A DNA stretch of 64,000 nucleotides from an uncultured Candidatus Saccharibacteria bacterium (lineage in GTDB: Bacteria > Patescibacteriota > Saccharimonadia > Saccharimonadales > Saccharimonadaceae), in assembly GCA_949101405.1 (NCBI GenBank), contig CARYFM010000002.1:1-64000 (forward strand). Direction: 5' to 3'. The notes beneath the pieces were generated by a model. The model saw only the letters and a list, made by a program, of their open reading frames with translations, searched no databases and was not told the origin of the DNA. Both the position numbers and the translations under genes were made by a program. Each line of letters starts with the position of its first letter. The first letter of the stretch is position 1. Of this stretch, positions 25,714 to 34,510 are shown piece after piece.

Positions 25714-26787
25714 ATGATTAAATTGCATTCAAAAGTTAGAAATTTTTGCTGCTTTGCGCTAATAGCACTAGCGGGCATAGTTTTGGCGGGCTCCTGTTTT
25801 TCTCGGAGCAGCGTGGCTTTTGCTGAAGACGAAAATTCTGATAATGAAATGCATTTTGTCACAATCTATGATGACGGTTCTTATCTTACCGTTAAAACTT
25901 CTGCACCCACCGTGAAAGACGCGCTCGAACGGGCTGACATTATGATCAATGATGCTGATTTAGTGGAACCAGCTTTGGACTCAGCCATTGATAATAATGA
26001 ATACAATATCAATATTTATCGTGCTCGTCCTGCACTAGTGATTGATGGGATCAATCGGCGTTATATCATGACCGCAAGTTATGATCCTAAAACTATTGTA
26101 CGTGAAGCGGGATTAACAATATATGACGGCGATCAAATTATATCTGAAGTAAACCAAAATTTTCTAGAAGCCGGAGCGGTATCGACCTATCGTGTAGAGC
26201 GTAATGGCGGACGCACCCTGACAGTAGAAGAAGTCATACCATATGCTACAGAGACCCGCTATGATTATAACTTGGCTAAAGGTGAGCGCCAACTAGAACA
26301 GGCGGGCGAGGATGGTCGGCGTGTTAGCATTTATACAGTGAAATTTGAAAATAATATTGAAGTTTCGCGTGAGTTAGTCTCTGAAACTGTGGCCTTGGAG
26401 CCTATACCAGAAATTATAGTGGTTGGAGCCAAGGCAGCAATTCCGCCAGAACGAGCGCAGTGTGCTAACTGGGCGCGTGAGGCTGGTGTGGCTGAAGAGG
26501 ATTTGCAAGTTGCCCTTGATTTGATTTACCATGAGTCGGGATGCCGCTATAATGCAACTAACGCTTCTTCTGGGGCCTATGGCATACCTCAAGCCTTGCC
26601 GGGCAATAAGATGGCTAGCAAAGGCGGCGACTGGGAGACTAACCCAGTTACACAGATTCGCTGGATGATTGATTATGTAAAAGGACGCTACGGTGGTTGG
26701 CAAGAAGCTATGAACTTTTGGCGCTGTCTTGGTACCTGTACTTCGAAGAACGGTACCGTTAAAAACAAAACTAGTTATTGGTATTAA
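25714..26787 (+). CDS. secreted G5/DUF348 protein with lytic-transglycosylase-like domain
   Basis: 357 aa. A signal peptide or anchor covers residues ~10-37. Two DUF348-like repeats follow (VTIYDDGSYLTVKTSAPTVKDAL and a second one), then a G5-like domain (VEEVIPYATETRYD...). The C-terminal domain, from ~245, has LIYHESGCRYNATNASSGAYGIPQALP, with the Glu expected for an SLT/Rpf-type glycoside hydrolase. This is the YabE/resuscitation-promoting plan: cleavage of peptidoglycan, either its own for growth or that of a host cell for an episymbiont. Target choice is inference. Confidence 0.85.
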   Translation: MIKLHSKVRNFCCFALIALAGIVLAGSCFSRSSVAFAEDENSDNEMHFVTIYDDGSYLTVKTSAPTVKDALERADIMINDADLVEPALDSAIDNNEYNINIYRARPALVIDGINRRYIMTASYDPKTIVREAGLTIYDGDQIISEVNQNFLEAGAVSTYRVERNGGRTLTVEEVIPYATETRYDYNLAKGERQLEQAGEDGRRVSIYTVKFENNIEVSRELVSETVALEPIPEIIVVGAKAAIPPERAQCANWAREAGVAEEDLQVALDLIYHESGCRYNATNASSGAYGIPQALPGNKMASKGGDWETNPVTQIRWMIDYVKGRYGGWQEAMNFWRCLGTCTSKNGTVKNKTSYWY

Positions 26788-26788
26788 A

Positions 26789-27562
26789 ATGAAAAATAAT
26801 AAAGCTTTGGGGCAGCACTGGCTAAAAAATCGGGAAATTTTGGATGGAATTGCTCAATTAGCTCGAGAAGGTCAATCCGAAAATGCTGTGTGTCTGGAAA
26901 TTGGCCCAGGTTTGGGTACCTTAACTTCCAGCCTTTTGCGTAGATTTCAAGAAGTAATTGCTGTAGAGTTCGACCAAAAACTAGCCGAGAATCTACCCAA
27001 ATCTTTTCCAGGTAAGAACTTACGCGTCGTTCAAGGTGATATTCTACAAACGAACATTGCTCAGCTTGTTGGTGACCGAGACTATATTGCAGTAGGGAAC
27101 ATCCCATATTATATTACTTCGCCTATTGTACGTCATTTATTAGCTGCAGACCCAGCGCCGCAACAAATTGTACTTCTAATGCAAAAAGAGGTAGCAGAAA
27201 GAATTGCCGCTGAGCCAGGTAATCATAGTCTGCTTTCACTTTTTGTACAAAACCAGGCGGAAGCCGAGCTAGGACCTGTGGTAAAAGCGGCAGAGTTTAC
27301 TCCACCGCCAAAAGTTGATAGCCAAGTAATTATTTTAAAACCTCTCGATGAATCGCTAATTTCAACAGCAGCGCTAAAATTAGCCAGTCAAGGTTTTAGT
27401 AACCCGCGCAAAAAGCTAAGCGCAAACCTCGCTACTGTTAGCCAAACTAAGGCAGAATGGGAAGCCATTTTGCAACAATGTAGTATTAATCCAGCGGCTC
27501 GAGCGCAGGATTTAGATTTGTGGGACTGGCAAGAACTTGCAAACTTTGTAAAAAAGTCTTGA
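26789..27562 (+). CDS. rsmA: 16S rRNA dimethyladenosine methyltransferase RsmA/KsgA
   Basis: 257 aa from ATG 26789, one nucleotide after the previous stop, implying co-transcription. LGQHWLKN, the SAM motif LEIGPGLGTLTSSLL, the catalytic motif NIPYYITSPIV and VDSQVIIL are present. It dimethylates two adenines in the 3'-terminal helix of 16S rRNA. A farther upstream in-frame start (26729) overlaps the previous gene and is not favoured. Confidence 0.95.
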   Translation: MKNNKALGQHWLKNREILDGIAQLAREGQSENAVCLEIGPGLGTLTSSLLRRFQEVIAVEFDQKLAENLPKSFPGKNLRVVQGDILQTNIAQLVGDRDYIAVGNIPYYITSPIVRHLLAADPAPQQIVLLMQKEVAERIAAEPGNHSLLSLFVQNQAEAELGPVVKAAEFTPPPKVDSQVIILKPLDESLISTAALKLASQGFSNPRKKLSANLATVSQTKAEWEAILQQCSINPAARAQDLDLWDWQELANFVKKS

Positions 27563-27644
27563 TAAAATTAAACATAAGCGTTAAAATAATAACAAATTGT
27601 ATTAACATAACGCACAACGAAAAACAGGCAAAAAGGGAGGCAAA

Positions 27645-28697
27645 ATGAACCCTGAAGATAACAACTTAAATCCAAATCCAGGTATGCCGGGGGCTGGAAT
27701 GACGAACGATCCACTTAGTGGTACTGGCGGTTTGAATATGGCTGATGGTTTAGCCTCGGCTCAGGATAACTTGACTTCAGCTGGACTAGCTGCTAGTACT
27801 GGCGGAGGAGTCATGGACCTTAATCAGCTGGGTGCAACTGCACCAGAGGCTGTAATGACTCCTCCGATTGATGAGCCGCTAATCCCAGCCGCACCAGTAC
27901 CTGGTTCGATTGGTAGTGTGACATCTGTGCCTCCAGTTAATGCTGGAGCTGTTGATGTAATGCCGATGGATACTCCTAGTCCGGTAGCTGGTACGCCTGT
28001 GGCAGAGCCAGCGCCTGCGCCATATAACCCTTTTGCCGCTCCGCAGCCTACTGCTACATCTGCCTCCAATCAACCTGCAGGTACAGCCCCAAATCCTGCA
28101 TTTCAACCAGCTGTGCCACCTAAGAAATCTAAGATGCAAATGTCTCCTCTAGTGATTGCATTGGGTATCATATCTGCTATTTTGCTTGTGACGACAATCG
28201 TGTTTGTAGTCTTGTATATCAACGCTAAGAACATCCCTCCCAAAGTAGTTTACATGGATAGGCCAAATGAAGAATCTAATGCGCGCATCAAGATGTTAAC
28301 TTGCTCACGCGAAACCGATTTTGCGGGTTATGCAGGTTTGGGAGAGCCAGCAATTGGTTCAGAAACGATGACCGCGAGTTACACTAATAATGATTTGCGG
28401 GCGGTTTCAATGGATTACGCTATGCGTTTTGCGGACGAAGGCGCTGCTAATTTAGCCCAGTCGAACTTTGCGGCTGAGCGGGCGCCAGTGCTAGAAGCAA
28501 TTACTAATTCTTTTGCAGTTAACTATAATGTGGATGGCGGGAATCTAGATATTGAAATCGTGTCTGGACGCGATGCTTTTACCGAAAGCGATGCAGCTGT
28601 GCTGATGTACGGGATTGATAATGGTAACTCTTCAGTTTCATTAGATGCCGTGCGCGGTCTTTACGAATCTGCTGGATATACTTGTTCTGTAGAATAA
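27645..28697 (+). CDS. membrane protein with Pro/Ala-rich N-terminal region
   Basis: 350 aa. Residues 1-165 are low-complexity (Pro, Ala, Gly, Thr, Asn), likely disordered. One membrane helix spans ~168-192. A small exported domain (~205-350) has two Cys (LTCSRETD and YTCSVE at the very end) that may bridge. The orientation, with a long cytoplasmic disordered tail, resembles gene 117. The function is unknown. GGGAGG lies 6 nt before the ATG, and a strong terminator follows. Confidence 0.75.
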   Translation: MNPEDNNLNPNPGMPGAGMTNDPLSGTGGLNMADGLASAQDNLTSAGLAASTGGGVMDLNQLGATAPEAVMTPPIDEPLIPAAPVPGSIGSVTSVPPVNAGAVDVMPMDTPSPVAGTPVAEPAPAPYNPFAAPQPTATSASNQPAGTAPNPAFQPAVPPKKSKMQMSPLVIALGIISAILLVTTIVFVVLYINAKNIPPKVVYMDRPNEESNARIKMLTCSRETDFAGYAGLGEPAIGSETMTASYTNNDLRAVSMDYAMRFADEGAANLAQSNFAAERAPVLEAITNSFAVNYNVDGGNLDIEIVSGRDAFTESDAAVLMYGIDNGNSSVSLDAVRGLYESAGYTCSVE

Positions 28698-28705
28698 GTC
28701 TTCTT

Positions 28706-28736
28706 AAAACAGGCTATTTCGATAGCCTGTTTTTTT
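28706..28736 (+). terminator. intrinsic terminator
   Basis: AAACAGGCTA/TAGCCTGTTT with a short loop and seven T, closing the gene at 27645. Confidence 0.9.
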
Positions 28737-28752
28737 GTGGTATAATAATATT

Positions 28753-30177
28753 ATGTCAAAAGTTTATATCTGTACTGCAATCCCTTATGTCAATGGTAAT
28801 CCACACATCGGTCACGCCATGGACTACCTTTTGTCGGATGCTTATGCACGGTTTCGGCGAAAAATCGGGGACGAAGTTCGTTTTCAGGTAGGTACAGACG
28901 AGCATGGCAATAAGGTATATAGTACCGCAAAGAAAAATAATTTACCAGTTGAAGAGTATGCAGCACAGAACTCCCAGAAATTTCAGGACTTTGTTCAAAA
29001 ACTCAACATTAGTTATACCGATGTAATTCGTACTACAGATCCAGAACATGTTCGCCGTTGTCAAGAAATTTGGCAGAAGCTCACACCACATATTTATGCT
29101 GCAGACTATGATGGTTGGTATTGTGAGGGCTGCGAGCGCTTTATCATGCAAAAAGAATATGAAGAAGATGGCGGCGTTTGCCCAGATCATCAGAAGCCTT
29201 ACGAGCGATTAACTGAAAAGAACTACTATCTGCGCATCTCCGACTTTAAGGATGAGATTCGTGAGCAGATTGAGTCTGACAAAATGCTAATTCTTCCAGA
29301 ATTTCGCAAGCAAGAAATGTTGCGGCTGCTTGAAGACACTCCAGATATTTCAATTTCACGTCCTAAGAAACAATTGAGCTGGGGTGTGCCAGTGCCTGGA
29401 GACGAATCCCAAGTCATGTATGTTTGGCTTGATGCATTGTCGAACTATATTACCATTCTAGGCTATCCCGATCAAGATATCTCGGAATTTTGGCCCGCAA
29501 CGGCACAATTTGTGGGGAAAGATATTTTGCGATTCCACGCGATTACTTGGTCGGCAATTTTGTTGGGGTTGGATTTGCCTTTGCCACAAACCTTAGTTTC
29601 CCATGGGCATGTACTAAGTAACGGTCAGAAAATGAGTAAAAGCCTAGGGAATGTAATTGATCCGATCGAGGTTGTTGAACGTCACGGTCTGGAGGCATTT
29701 CGTTATTATTTTTCACGTCATATTGATACCTTTGTTGATTCTGATTTTACCTGGGAAAAATATGATGAAGCCTACAATAACGAGCTAGCCAATGACCTAG
29801 GGAATCTCGTACAGCGCCTTGCAACACTTTGTTCTAAGAATGAAGTTAGAGGAGTAAATCCCGATGAACTGCAATTGTTAGAGCCAGAGTATATTACGTT
29901 AATGGGAAACTTTGAATTCTCTAAGGCTTTTGACTATACTTGGTCTAAAATCCGATCTCTAAACAAAGATATCGACCAGTCTAAACCCTGGGAACTAACT
30001 AAAAATGGAGAGGTAGAAAAAACTCAAAAAATTCTAAATGAGTTGGTAGTTAAATTAGTGCATGTCGCGCACTTATTGGAACCATTTTTACCAGACACGG
30101 CTGCCGACATTTATCAAATTTTTGGCACCGAAAACGTTATTGAACGTCCAAAAACACCTCTATTTCCTAAAAACTAG
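28753..30177 (+). CDS. metG: methionyl-tRNA synthetase
   Basis: 474 aa from ATG 28753; TATAAT ends 6 nt upstream. HIGH-like signature PYVNGNPHIGHAMDY; zinc-finger cysteines CEGCERF and CPDH; KMSKS as KMSKSLGNVID. It charges initiator and elongator tRNA-Met. It ends after the anticodon-binding helices, without the C-terminal dimerisation tRNA-binding domain found in longer forms. The leaderless layout again fixes the start. Confidence 0.97.
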   Translation: MSKVYICTAIPYVNGNPHIGHAMDYLLSDAYARFRRKIGDEVRFQVGTDEHGNKVYSTAKKNNLPVEEYAAQNSQKFQDFVQKLNISYTDVIRTTDPEHVRRCQEIWQKLTPHIYAADYDGWYCEGCERFIMQKEYEEDGGVCPDHQKPYERLTEKNYYLRISDFKDEIREQIESDKMLILPEFRKQEMLRLLEDTPDISISRPKKQLSWGVPVPGDESQVMYVWLDALSNYITILGYPDQDISEFWPATAQFVGKDILRFHAITWSAILLGLDLPLPQTLVSHGHVLSNGQKMSKSLGNVIDPIEVVERHGLEAFRYYFSRHIDTFVDSDFTWEKYDEAYNNELANDLGNLVQRLATLCSKNEVRGVNPDELQLLEPEYITLMGNFEFSKAFDYTWSKIRSLNKDIDQSKPWELTKNGEVEKTQKILNELVVKLVHVAHLLEPFLPDTAADIYQIFGTENVIERPKTPLFPKN

Positions 30178-30181
30178 TCAT

Positions 30182-32152
30182 TTATTTATACCAGTAGCGT
30201 TCACCACTGAGCAGATCATAAGTGATTAGTTCATAAGCCTTTAATGCATTGGTTGCCTTTGGCTCTTGATTCTCGAGATAAGCTTGAGCTAGTATCGGCA
30301 TATCTACGCAGACATCATCTAAGACGTACATCAGAGTTGGCTTTTTAATGCCCAGAAGATTGTATAATGTATTTGTGAGACAGTTTGGCGTAGTTGTGGG
30401 GAGATTAACGTTTTTGGATGTAATTCTGAGCTGATACTCCTGATTTAGCTTTCTTACCTCATTTACAGTATAAGTACTTTCGATATCGAAGTTGGCATAG
30501 ATAAAATACGGTGTCAAATGTGCTAAATCGCGGTCGACTTTTTCTCCGGAAGTGATATAGGCACTAATGGCTCCAGAGGCGTGATCTCCAAACCACAAAA
30601 CTACGGTTTTTTCTTCTAGTTTGTCTATTTCATTAAGGAAGTCTCCTAGGTATTCGTCAGCATAATGCAGACTTTGAATACTGTTCTCAACTGTATCAGA
30701 CTTGAAATACCCAGTCAGCCTATAATCTAGGCGTGCATACTGAGCACTATCATACGGAGCATGGTTTTGCATAGTGATGGCGCTAACTAAGTGCTTTTGT
30801 GATTTATCTTTCAAGATGTCAAGTATTTCCTGATAGACTGCACTATCACTAACGTAGCCTACGCCATTTTCTTTTGTCTGATAGGTCATTTTGTCCAAAT
30901 CAATAAACTCTTCAAAACCCATTTTTTGGTAGTTAAGATACCGTTTGTAGACATTGCCATCATAAGCATGAATTGCTGTAGTGCTAAAGTTATTTGACAA
31001 GGCCAGACTGGCGACACTTTCGAGACTGGGCAACTTTGGAATAATAGTTGTATATGGCGTTGTGCCTGTCCAATAATTAGTTAATCCAGTAAATACCTCA
31101 AATTCAACGTTAGCAGTTCCGCCACCAAACTCTGGTGAGTACATATAACCACTGGGGTAATCTCGAAAAACCTTGCGTAGGTTTGGTAACGGGTCACCTC
31201 CAGTATGAGGATAATATTGGGTGAGTAGTTCTGGATCATAAAATGTTTCATCCAAGACTACAATCAAATTGTCCACCACATCACTTAGTTTGTTTCCAGA
31301 AGCTTTTTCCTGGACTTGCTCATAGCGCGCTTTAATCTCGGCAATAGTTTCAGCACTATAGTTCTCTGGTTCGCTTGCTTTTAGTCTACCTATATTATAT
31401 AAGAACCCAAAGATAAAACCGTTCTCATCATAGTTGTCAGTCTGGTTCCAGCCAATAAATTTTGTATCCAACCACTCAACTTCATACTCACTATTCTGTT
31501 GCTCATGATTAATAATGAAATCAGTTGTCATGAGTAGCCCTACGGCCGACAGTAAAGTAAAAGTAGTACGAGGTATAATCGACCAGCGCTGCCACCAGGG
31601 CATACTTTTGGCATTGCGTCCTAAATGTCGACGCACATAGTATTCCAATAAACCACTACCAACCAGAATAAATATAACACCTAGTACTAAACGTACAATA
31701 CCCCAAACATCCACAAAACTCGCCACCTCGCCGGCATTATCAATCATCTGAAAATCTTCGGGTAAAAGAGGCGCCTGACGAGCCTTGTATTTTTCCATGC
31801 TAATATAAGTTACGATACTAATTAGCGCAAATGCTAACCCAGTTCCAAAAAATGTTCGCCACAGGAGCGAAACAATAAAGGATAACATCAAAAACATCAA
31901 TACGCAGCTATAACTAAAGACTAGAGGACGCTCCTCAATCCATCCCCAGGTAGCATCAATGTCTCCCATGCGATGGCGATATTCAACGAACCAAGTAAAA
32001 AGTACCGATATCGACATCAAGAAAACAATTGAAAAGAGTATTCGGAAGCAACTAGGCATAGTATGCTTCGCATGATTATTCTTACGCTTTGGGTTAGTCT
32101 CAATCTCGTCGGTTGCCTTTTTAGCAACAGTGGGCAACTTATTTTTAGCCAT
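30182..32152 (-). CDS. LtaS/MdoB-like phosphoglycerol transferase, membrane sulfatase fold
   Basis: 656 aa. Five membrane helices lie in the first ~200 residues, followed by a large extracellular sulfatase-like domain. DETFYDPELL and GGGTANVEFEVFTG carry the usual metal-ligand Glu and the nucleophilic Thr; further on are WFGDHASGAIS and ITMQNHAPYD. Homologues polymerise glycerol phosphate for lipoteichoic acid or modify surface glycans. TATAAT lies 6 nt before the ATG. It ends 5 nt from metG, converging with it. The exact substrate is not deducible. Confidence 0.9.
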   Translation of the reverse strand: MAKNKLPTVAKKATDEIETNPKRKNNHAKHTMPSCFRILFSIVFLMSISVLFTWFVEYRHRMGDIDATWGWIEERPLVFSYSCVLMFLMLSFIVSLLWRTFFGTGLAFALISIVTYISMEKYKARQAPLLPEDFQMIDNAGEVASFVDVWGIVRLVLGVIFILVGSGLLEYYVRRHLGRNAKSMPWWQRWSIIPRTTFTLLSAVGLLMTTDFIINHEQQNSEYEVEWLDTKFIGWNQTDNYDENGFIFGFLYNIGRLKASEPENYSAETIAEIKARYEQVQEKASGNKLSDVVDNLIVVLDETFYDPELLTQYYPHTGGDPLPNLRKVFRDYPSGYMYSPEFGGGTANVEFEVFTGLTNYWTGTTPYTTIIPKLPSLESVASLALSNNFSTTAIHAYDGNVYKRYLNYQKMGFEEFIDLDKMTYQTKENGVGYVSDSAVYQEILDILKDKSQKHLVSAITMQNHAPYDSAQYARLDYRLTGYFKSDTVENSIQSLHYADEYLGDFLNEIDKLEEKTVVLWFGDHASGAISAYITSGEKVDRDLAHLTPYFIYANFDIESTYTVNEVRKLNQEYQLRITSKNVNLPTTTPNCLTNTLYNLLGIKKPTLMYVLDDVCVDMPILAQAYLENQEPKATNALKAYELITYDLLSGERYWYK

Positions 32153-32181
32153 AAGGCTATTATATCACAATATAGTGCAAA

Positions 32182-32213
32182 AAAGTGACACCTCTTACCA
32201 AAGGTGTCACTTT
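32182..32213 (-). terminator. terminator of the aquaporin-like gene
   Basis: A 12-bp stem, AAAGTGACACCT/AGGTGTCACTTT, with a T-run on the minus strand, 19 nt after the stop codon. Confidence 0.85.
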
Positions 32214-32231
32214 ACCGATAAATCGGTTTAT

Positions 32232-33137
32232 TTAAGCTTCGCAGATGAAGTCATCATCACAGCGATAACCACCAGCTGAAAGTCGGGTCACAACATCAGA
32301 GATGTAGAAACCAATCACACCGCCAATCATCGGGATAACTACATAAGCCGCTAGGGCAAAACCAGCCATGCTTGCCAATTCGCCAATACCATCTGCAGTG
32401 GTTGGTAGAATTTGGTACATCAAAGCAGCTGCTGGGTTAAACATGAAGCTGTCAGCGAAACCAAAGTAACCTTGAGCAATAATAGTGCCAACTACAACCA
32501 CTAGAGTCATAGCGCCAGCAATTGCGAATGCAAAAGTAAGTGGGCTCTTGCGCACAAAACGCAGGGAACGAGCAAAACAGAATGCAAGAATTGCAGCACC
32601 AAGCAACTCAACAAGCGCTACAGCCCAGAAAGTCTCACCAGTAATTTCCGCCATCATTGGGAGTTCGCTTACGGTATCACTACCAAGACGGAAGGCATTC
32701 ACGATGATTAGACCAATCCACGCACCTAGCACCTGAGCTAGAATATACAAAACTCCGCGAATTGCAGACATGCGGCGAGTTGCCATCATACCAACCGTAA
32801 TCAACGGGTTAAGATTAGCACCAGAAAGCCCCGCGATCACCACATAAACCGCAATCATTGCAAAAATGAGATATAGCGGTTGAGCAAAGCCCAAAGTGAG
32901 CAAGAACATCATAATCATCATGGTGCCAATCAACTCACCGAGTAAAGCACCCCAAATGCGTGGTGACTTAAAGATTGTTAATACGTTTTCATTCTTGTCG
33001 CACTTGCGAGCAAAAAAGCCTTTCATCGAAGGTCCGGCGCTGGCTGTCTGAACGGCTGGCGCAGCGATAACTTCTTTCTTGACCTCTGGCTTGGTAGCAG
33101 GTTTTTTTGCTGCTTTCTTTGGCTTTTGATTTGCCAT
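32232..33137 (-). CDS. MIP-family channel (aquaporin/glycerol facilitator)
   Basis: 301 aa. A Lys/Ala/Pro-rich N-terminal tail (~55 residues) precedes six membrane helices. The two half-helix motifs are GANLNPLITVG (NPL instead of NPA) and FMFNPAAALM (NPA). MIP proteins conduct water or small neutral solutes such as glycerol across the membrane. The atypical first motif leaves selectivity open. AAGGAGG lies before the ATG, with a TGCTACAAT -10 box that mirrors the divergent small gene's promoter. Confidence 0.88.
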   Translation of the reverse strand: MANQKPKKAAKKPATKPEVKKEVIAAPAVQTASAGPSMKGFFARKCDKNENVLTIFKSPRIWGALLGELIGTMMIMMFLLTLGFAQPLYLIFAMIAVYVVIAGLSGANLNPLITVGMMATRRMSAIRGVLYILAQVLGAWIGLIIVNAFRLGSDTVSELPMMAEITGETFWAVALVELLGAAILAFCFARSLRFVRKSPLTFAFAIAGAMTLVVVVGTIIAQGYFGFADSFMFNPAAALMYQILPTTADGIGELASMAGFALAAYVVIPMIGGVIGFYISDVVTRLSAGGYRCDDDFICEA

Positions 33138-33165
33138 TTTTACCTCCTTAAGTAATATTCTCTCA

Positions 33166-33189
33166 ATTGTAGCACATGTATGCTACAAT
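33166..33189. promoter_or_regulatory. overlapping divergent promoters
   Basis: ATTGTAGCA (33166-33174) and TGCTACAAT (33181-33189) are mirror-image extended -10 boxes only 6 bp apart, facing the MIP gene and the small membrane protein gene. RNA polymerase cannot occupy both at once. Confidence 0.6.
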
Positions 33190-33234
33190 TGTAAGCATGA
33201 AGTTAAACGTAAGTAGTTATTAAGAGGATATTGC

Positions 33235-33462
33235 ATGGGTATTATGGTGTCAAAAGATTTGGAAAATAGTTCTGAATTAAACCGTCGCATTAGTTCAGAT
33301 TTGCGCGCACGCACTGTGAGTATGGAGCAGCGCAATGACCCAGACTTCGAGGATGATTCGGCTTATATTGAAGAAACAAAGAAAACCGGAAAATTCACCT
33401 GGGTTTGGATTATTTTGATTATCTTGGCAGCGATTTCGCTTTTTAGCATTCTATTTATCTAA
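33235..33462 (+). CDS. small single-pass membrane protein
   Basis: 75 aa; the ATG of MGIMVSKDL or the ATG three codons later are both possible starts. The first ~50 residues are polar and charged. One C-terminal helix (FTWVWIILIILAAISLFSILF) anchors it, tail-anchored style. It is divergent from the MIP gene and followed by pheS, which has its own -10 box. Function unknown. Confidence 0.65.
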   Translation: MGIMVSKDLENSSELNRRISSDLRARTVSMEQRNDPDFEDDSAYIEETKKTGKFTWVWIILIILAAISLFSILFI

Positions 33463-33492
33463 AAATATCCTTGACATGGTATAATATATACT

Positions 33493-34434
33493 ATGTCAAA
33501 TCTAGAGAAATTGCGAGCAGAGCTCAAGCAGCTAAACTCTGAATATACCAAAATCAAAACCTTGCCGCCAGAGGAGCGTGGCGAATTTGGGCGTATGATG
33601 AACCAGAAAAAACAAAAACTTTTGTCCGAAATTGAACGTGCTGAGGCTGACGCTGAGAGTGTCGCAGTCGAACCATTAGATATTTCTGCACCAGCTGCGC
33701 CTAATCAACCCCTGCCAGTTATCCAACGCGGGACCAAGCATCCTTTGATGGTGGAACTTGATCGTGTTATTGAAGTTTATTCGGCTATGGGTTTTGATGT
33801 TATGGAATCACGACAACTAGATGACGAATTTCATATGTTCGATAGCCTCAACTTCCCAGCAGGTCACCCTGCACGTGATGGCTACGATACTTTTCGCACC
33901 TCTGAAGGTTTTATTCCGCCAGCACACACTTCCACCATGCAACATCGCGCTCTGCGAAAATACAAGTCAAAGCTTGAGCAAGGTGGACAAATCGCTGTTG
34001 TTATCCCAGGTCGGGTTTTTCGCAATGAAGACGCTGATGCTACGCACGAGCACACTTTTTATCAGTGTGAGGGAGTTTTTGTTTCTAAAGACGCCACTAT
34101 GGGTCAGCTTTTTGGTATTTTGCGTCAGTTCTTTGAGGGTTATTATGGGCAAAAACTAGAACTTAAAACCCAGCCTGGATATTTTCCCTTTACTGAACCT
34201 TCGGCGGAGTTTTTAATTGAAAAACCAGCCTGCCTGGGCGGCAAAGGTTATCTTGAGATGGGGGGATGCGGCATGATTCATCCCAATGTGCTTAAAATGG
34301 CGGATATTGATCCAGAGAAGTACCACGGTTTCGCCTGGGGCGGAGGTATTGACCGTCTTGCCATGCTCAAGTACGGGCTTAGCGACGTGCGCTATTTCGA
34401 GTCCGGCAAACTTGACTTCTTGGAGGAATTTTAA
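33493..34434 (+). CDS. pheS: phenylalanyl-tRNA synthetase alpha subunit
   Basis: 313 aa. An N-terminal coiled-coil tRNA-binding arm (~1-60) is followed by the class II catalytic core: motif 2 GRVFRNEDADATHEHTFYQ and motif 3 GFAWGGGIDRLAML. Together with PheT it forms the tetrameric enzyme charging tRNA-Phe. TATAAT ends 7 nt before the ATG. pheT follows after 76 nt that contain an opposing promoter. Confidence 0.97.
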   Translation: MSNLEKLRAELKQLNSEYTKIKTLPPEERGEFGRMMNQKKQKLLSEIERAEADAESVAVEPLDISAPAAPNQPLPVIQRGTKHPLMVELDRVIEVYSAMGFDVMESRQLDDEFHMFDSLNFPAGHPARDGYDTFRTSEGFIPPAHTSTMQHRALRKYKSKLEQGGQIAVVIPGRVFRNEDADATHEHTFYQCEGVFVSKDATMGQLFGILRQFFEGYYGQKLELKTQPGYFPFTEPSAEFLIEKPACLGGKGYLEMGGCGMIHPNVLKMADIDPEKYHGFAWGGGIDRLAMLKYGLSDVRYFESGKLDFLEEF

Positions 34435-34464
34435 TGTTGTCTAAGAAATCGACCCTATCTTACC

Positions 34465-34493
34465 ATTATACCACAGATAAGCATAAAAGTCAA
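34465..34493 (-). promoter_or_regulatory. antisense promoter between pheS and pheT
   Basis: Minus strand TTGACT (34488-34493), 17 bp, TATAAT (34465-34470). It points into pheS. The surrounding 34-bp block matches 45-78 with one mismatch, so this is a duplicated promoter module. Confidence 0.65.
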
Positions 34494-34510
34494 TAAGAAA
34501 GCGCAATTTT

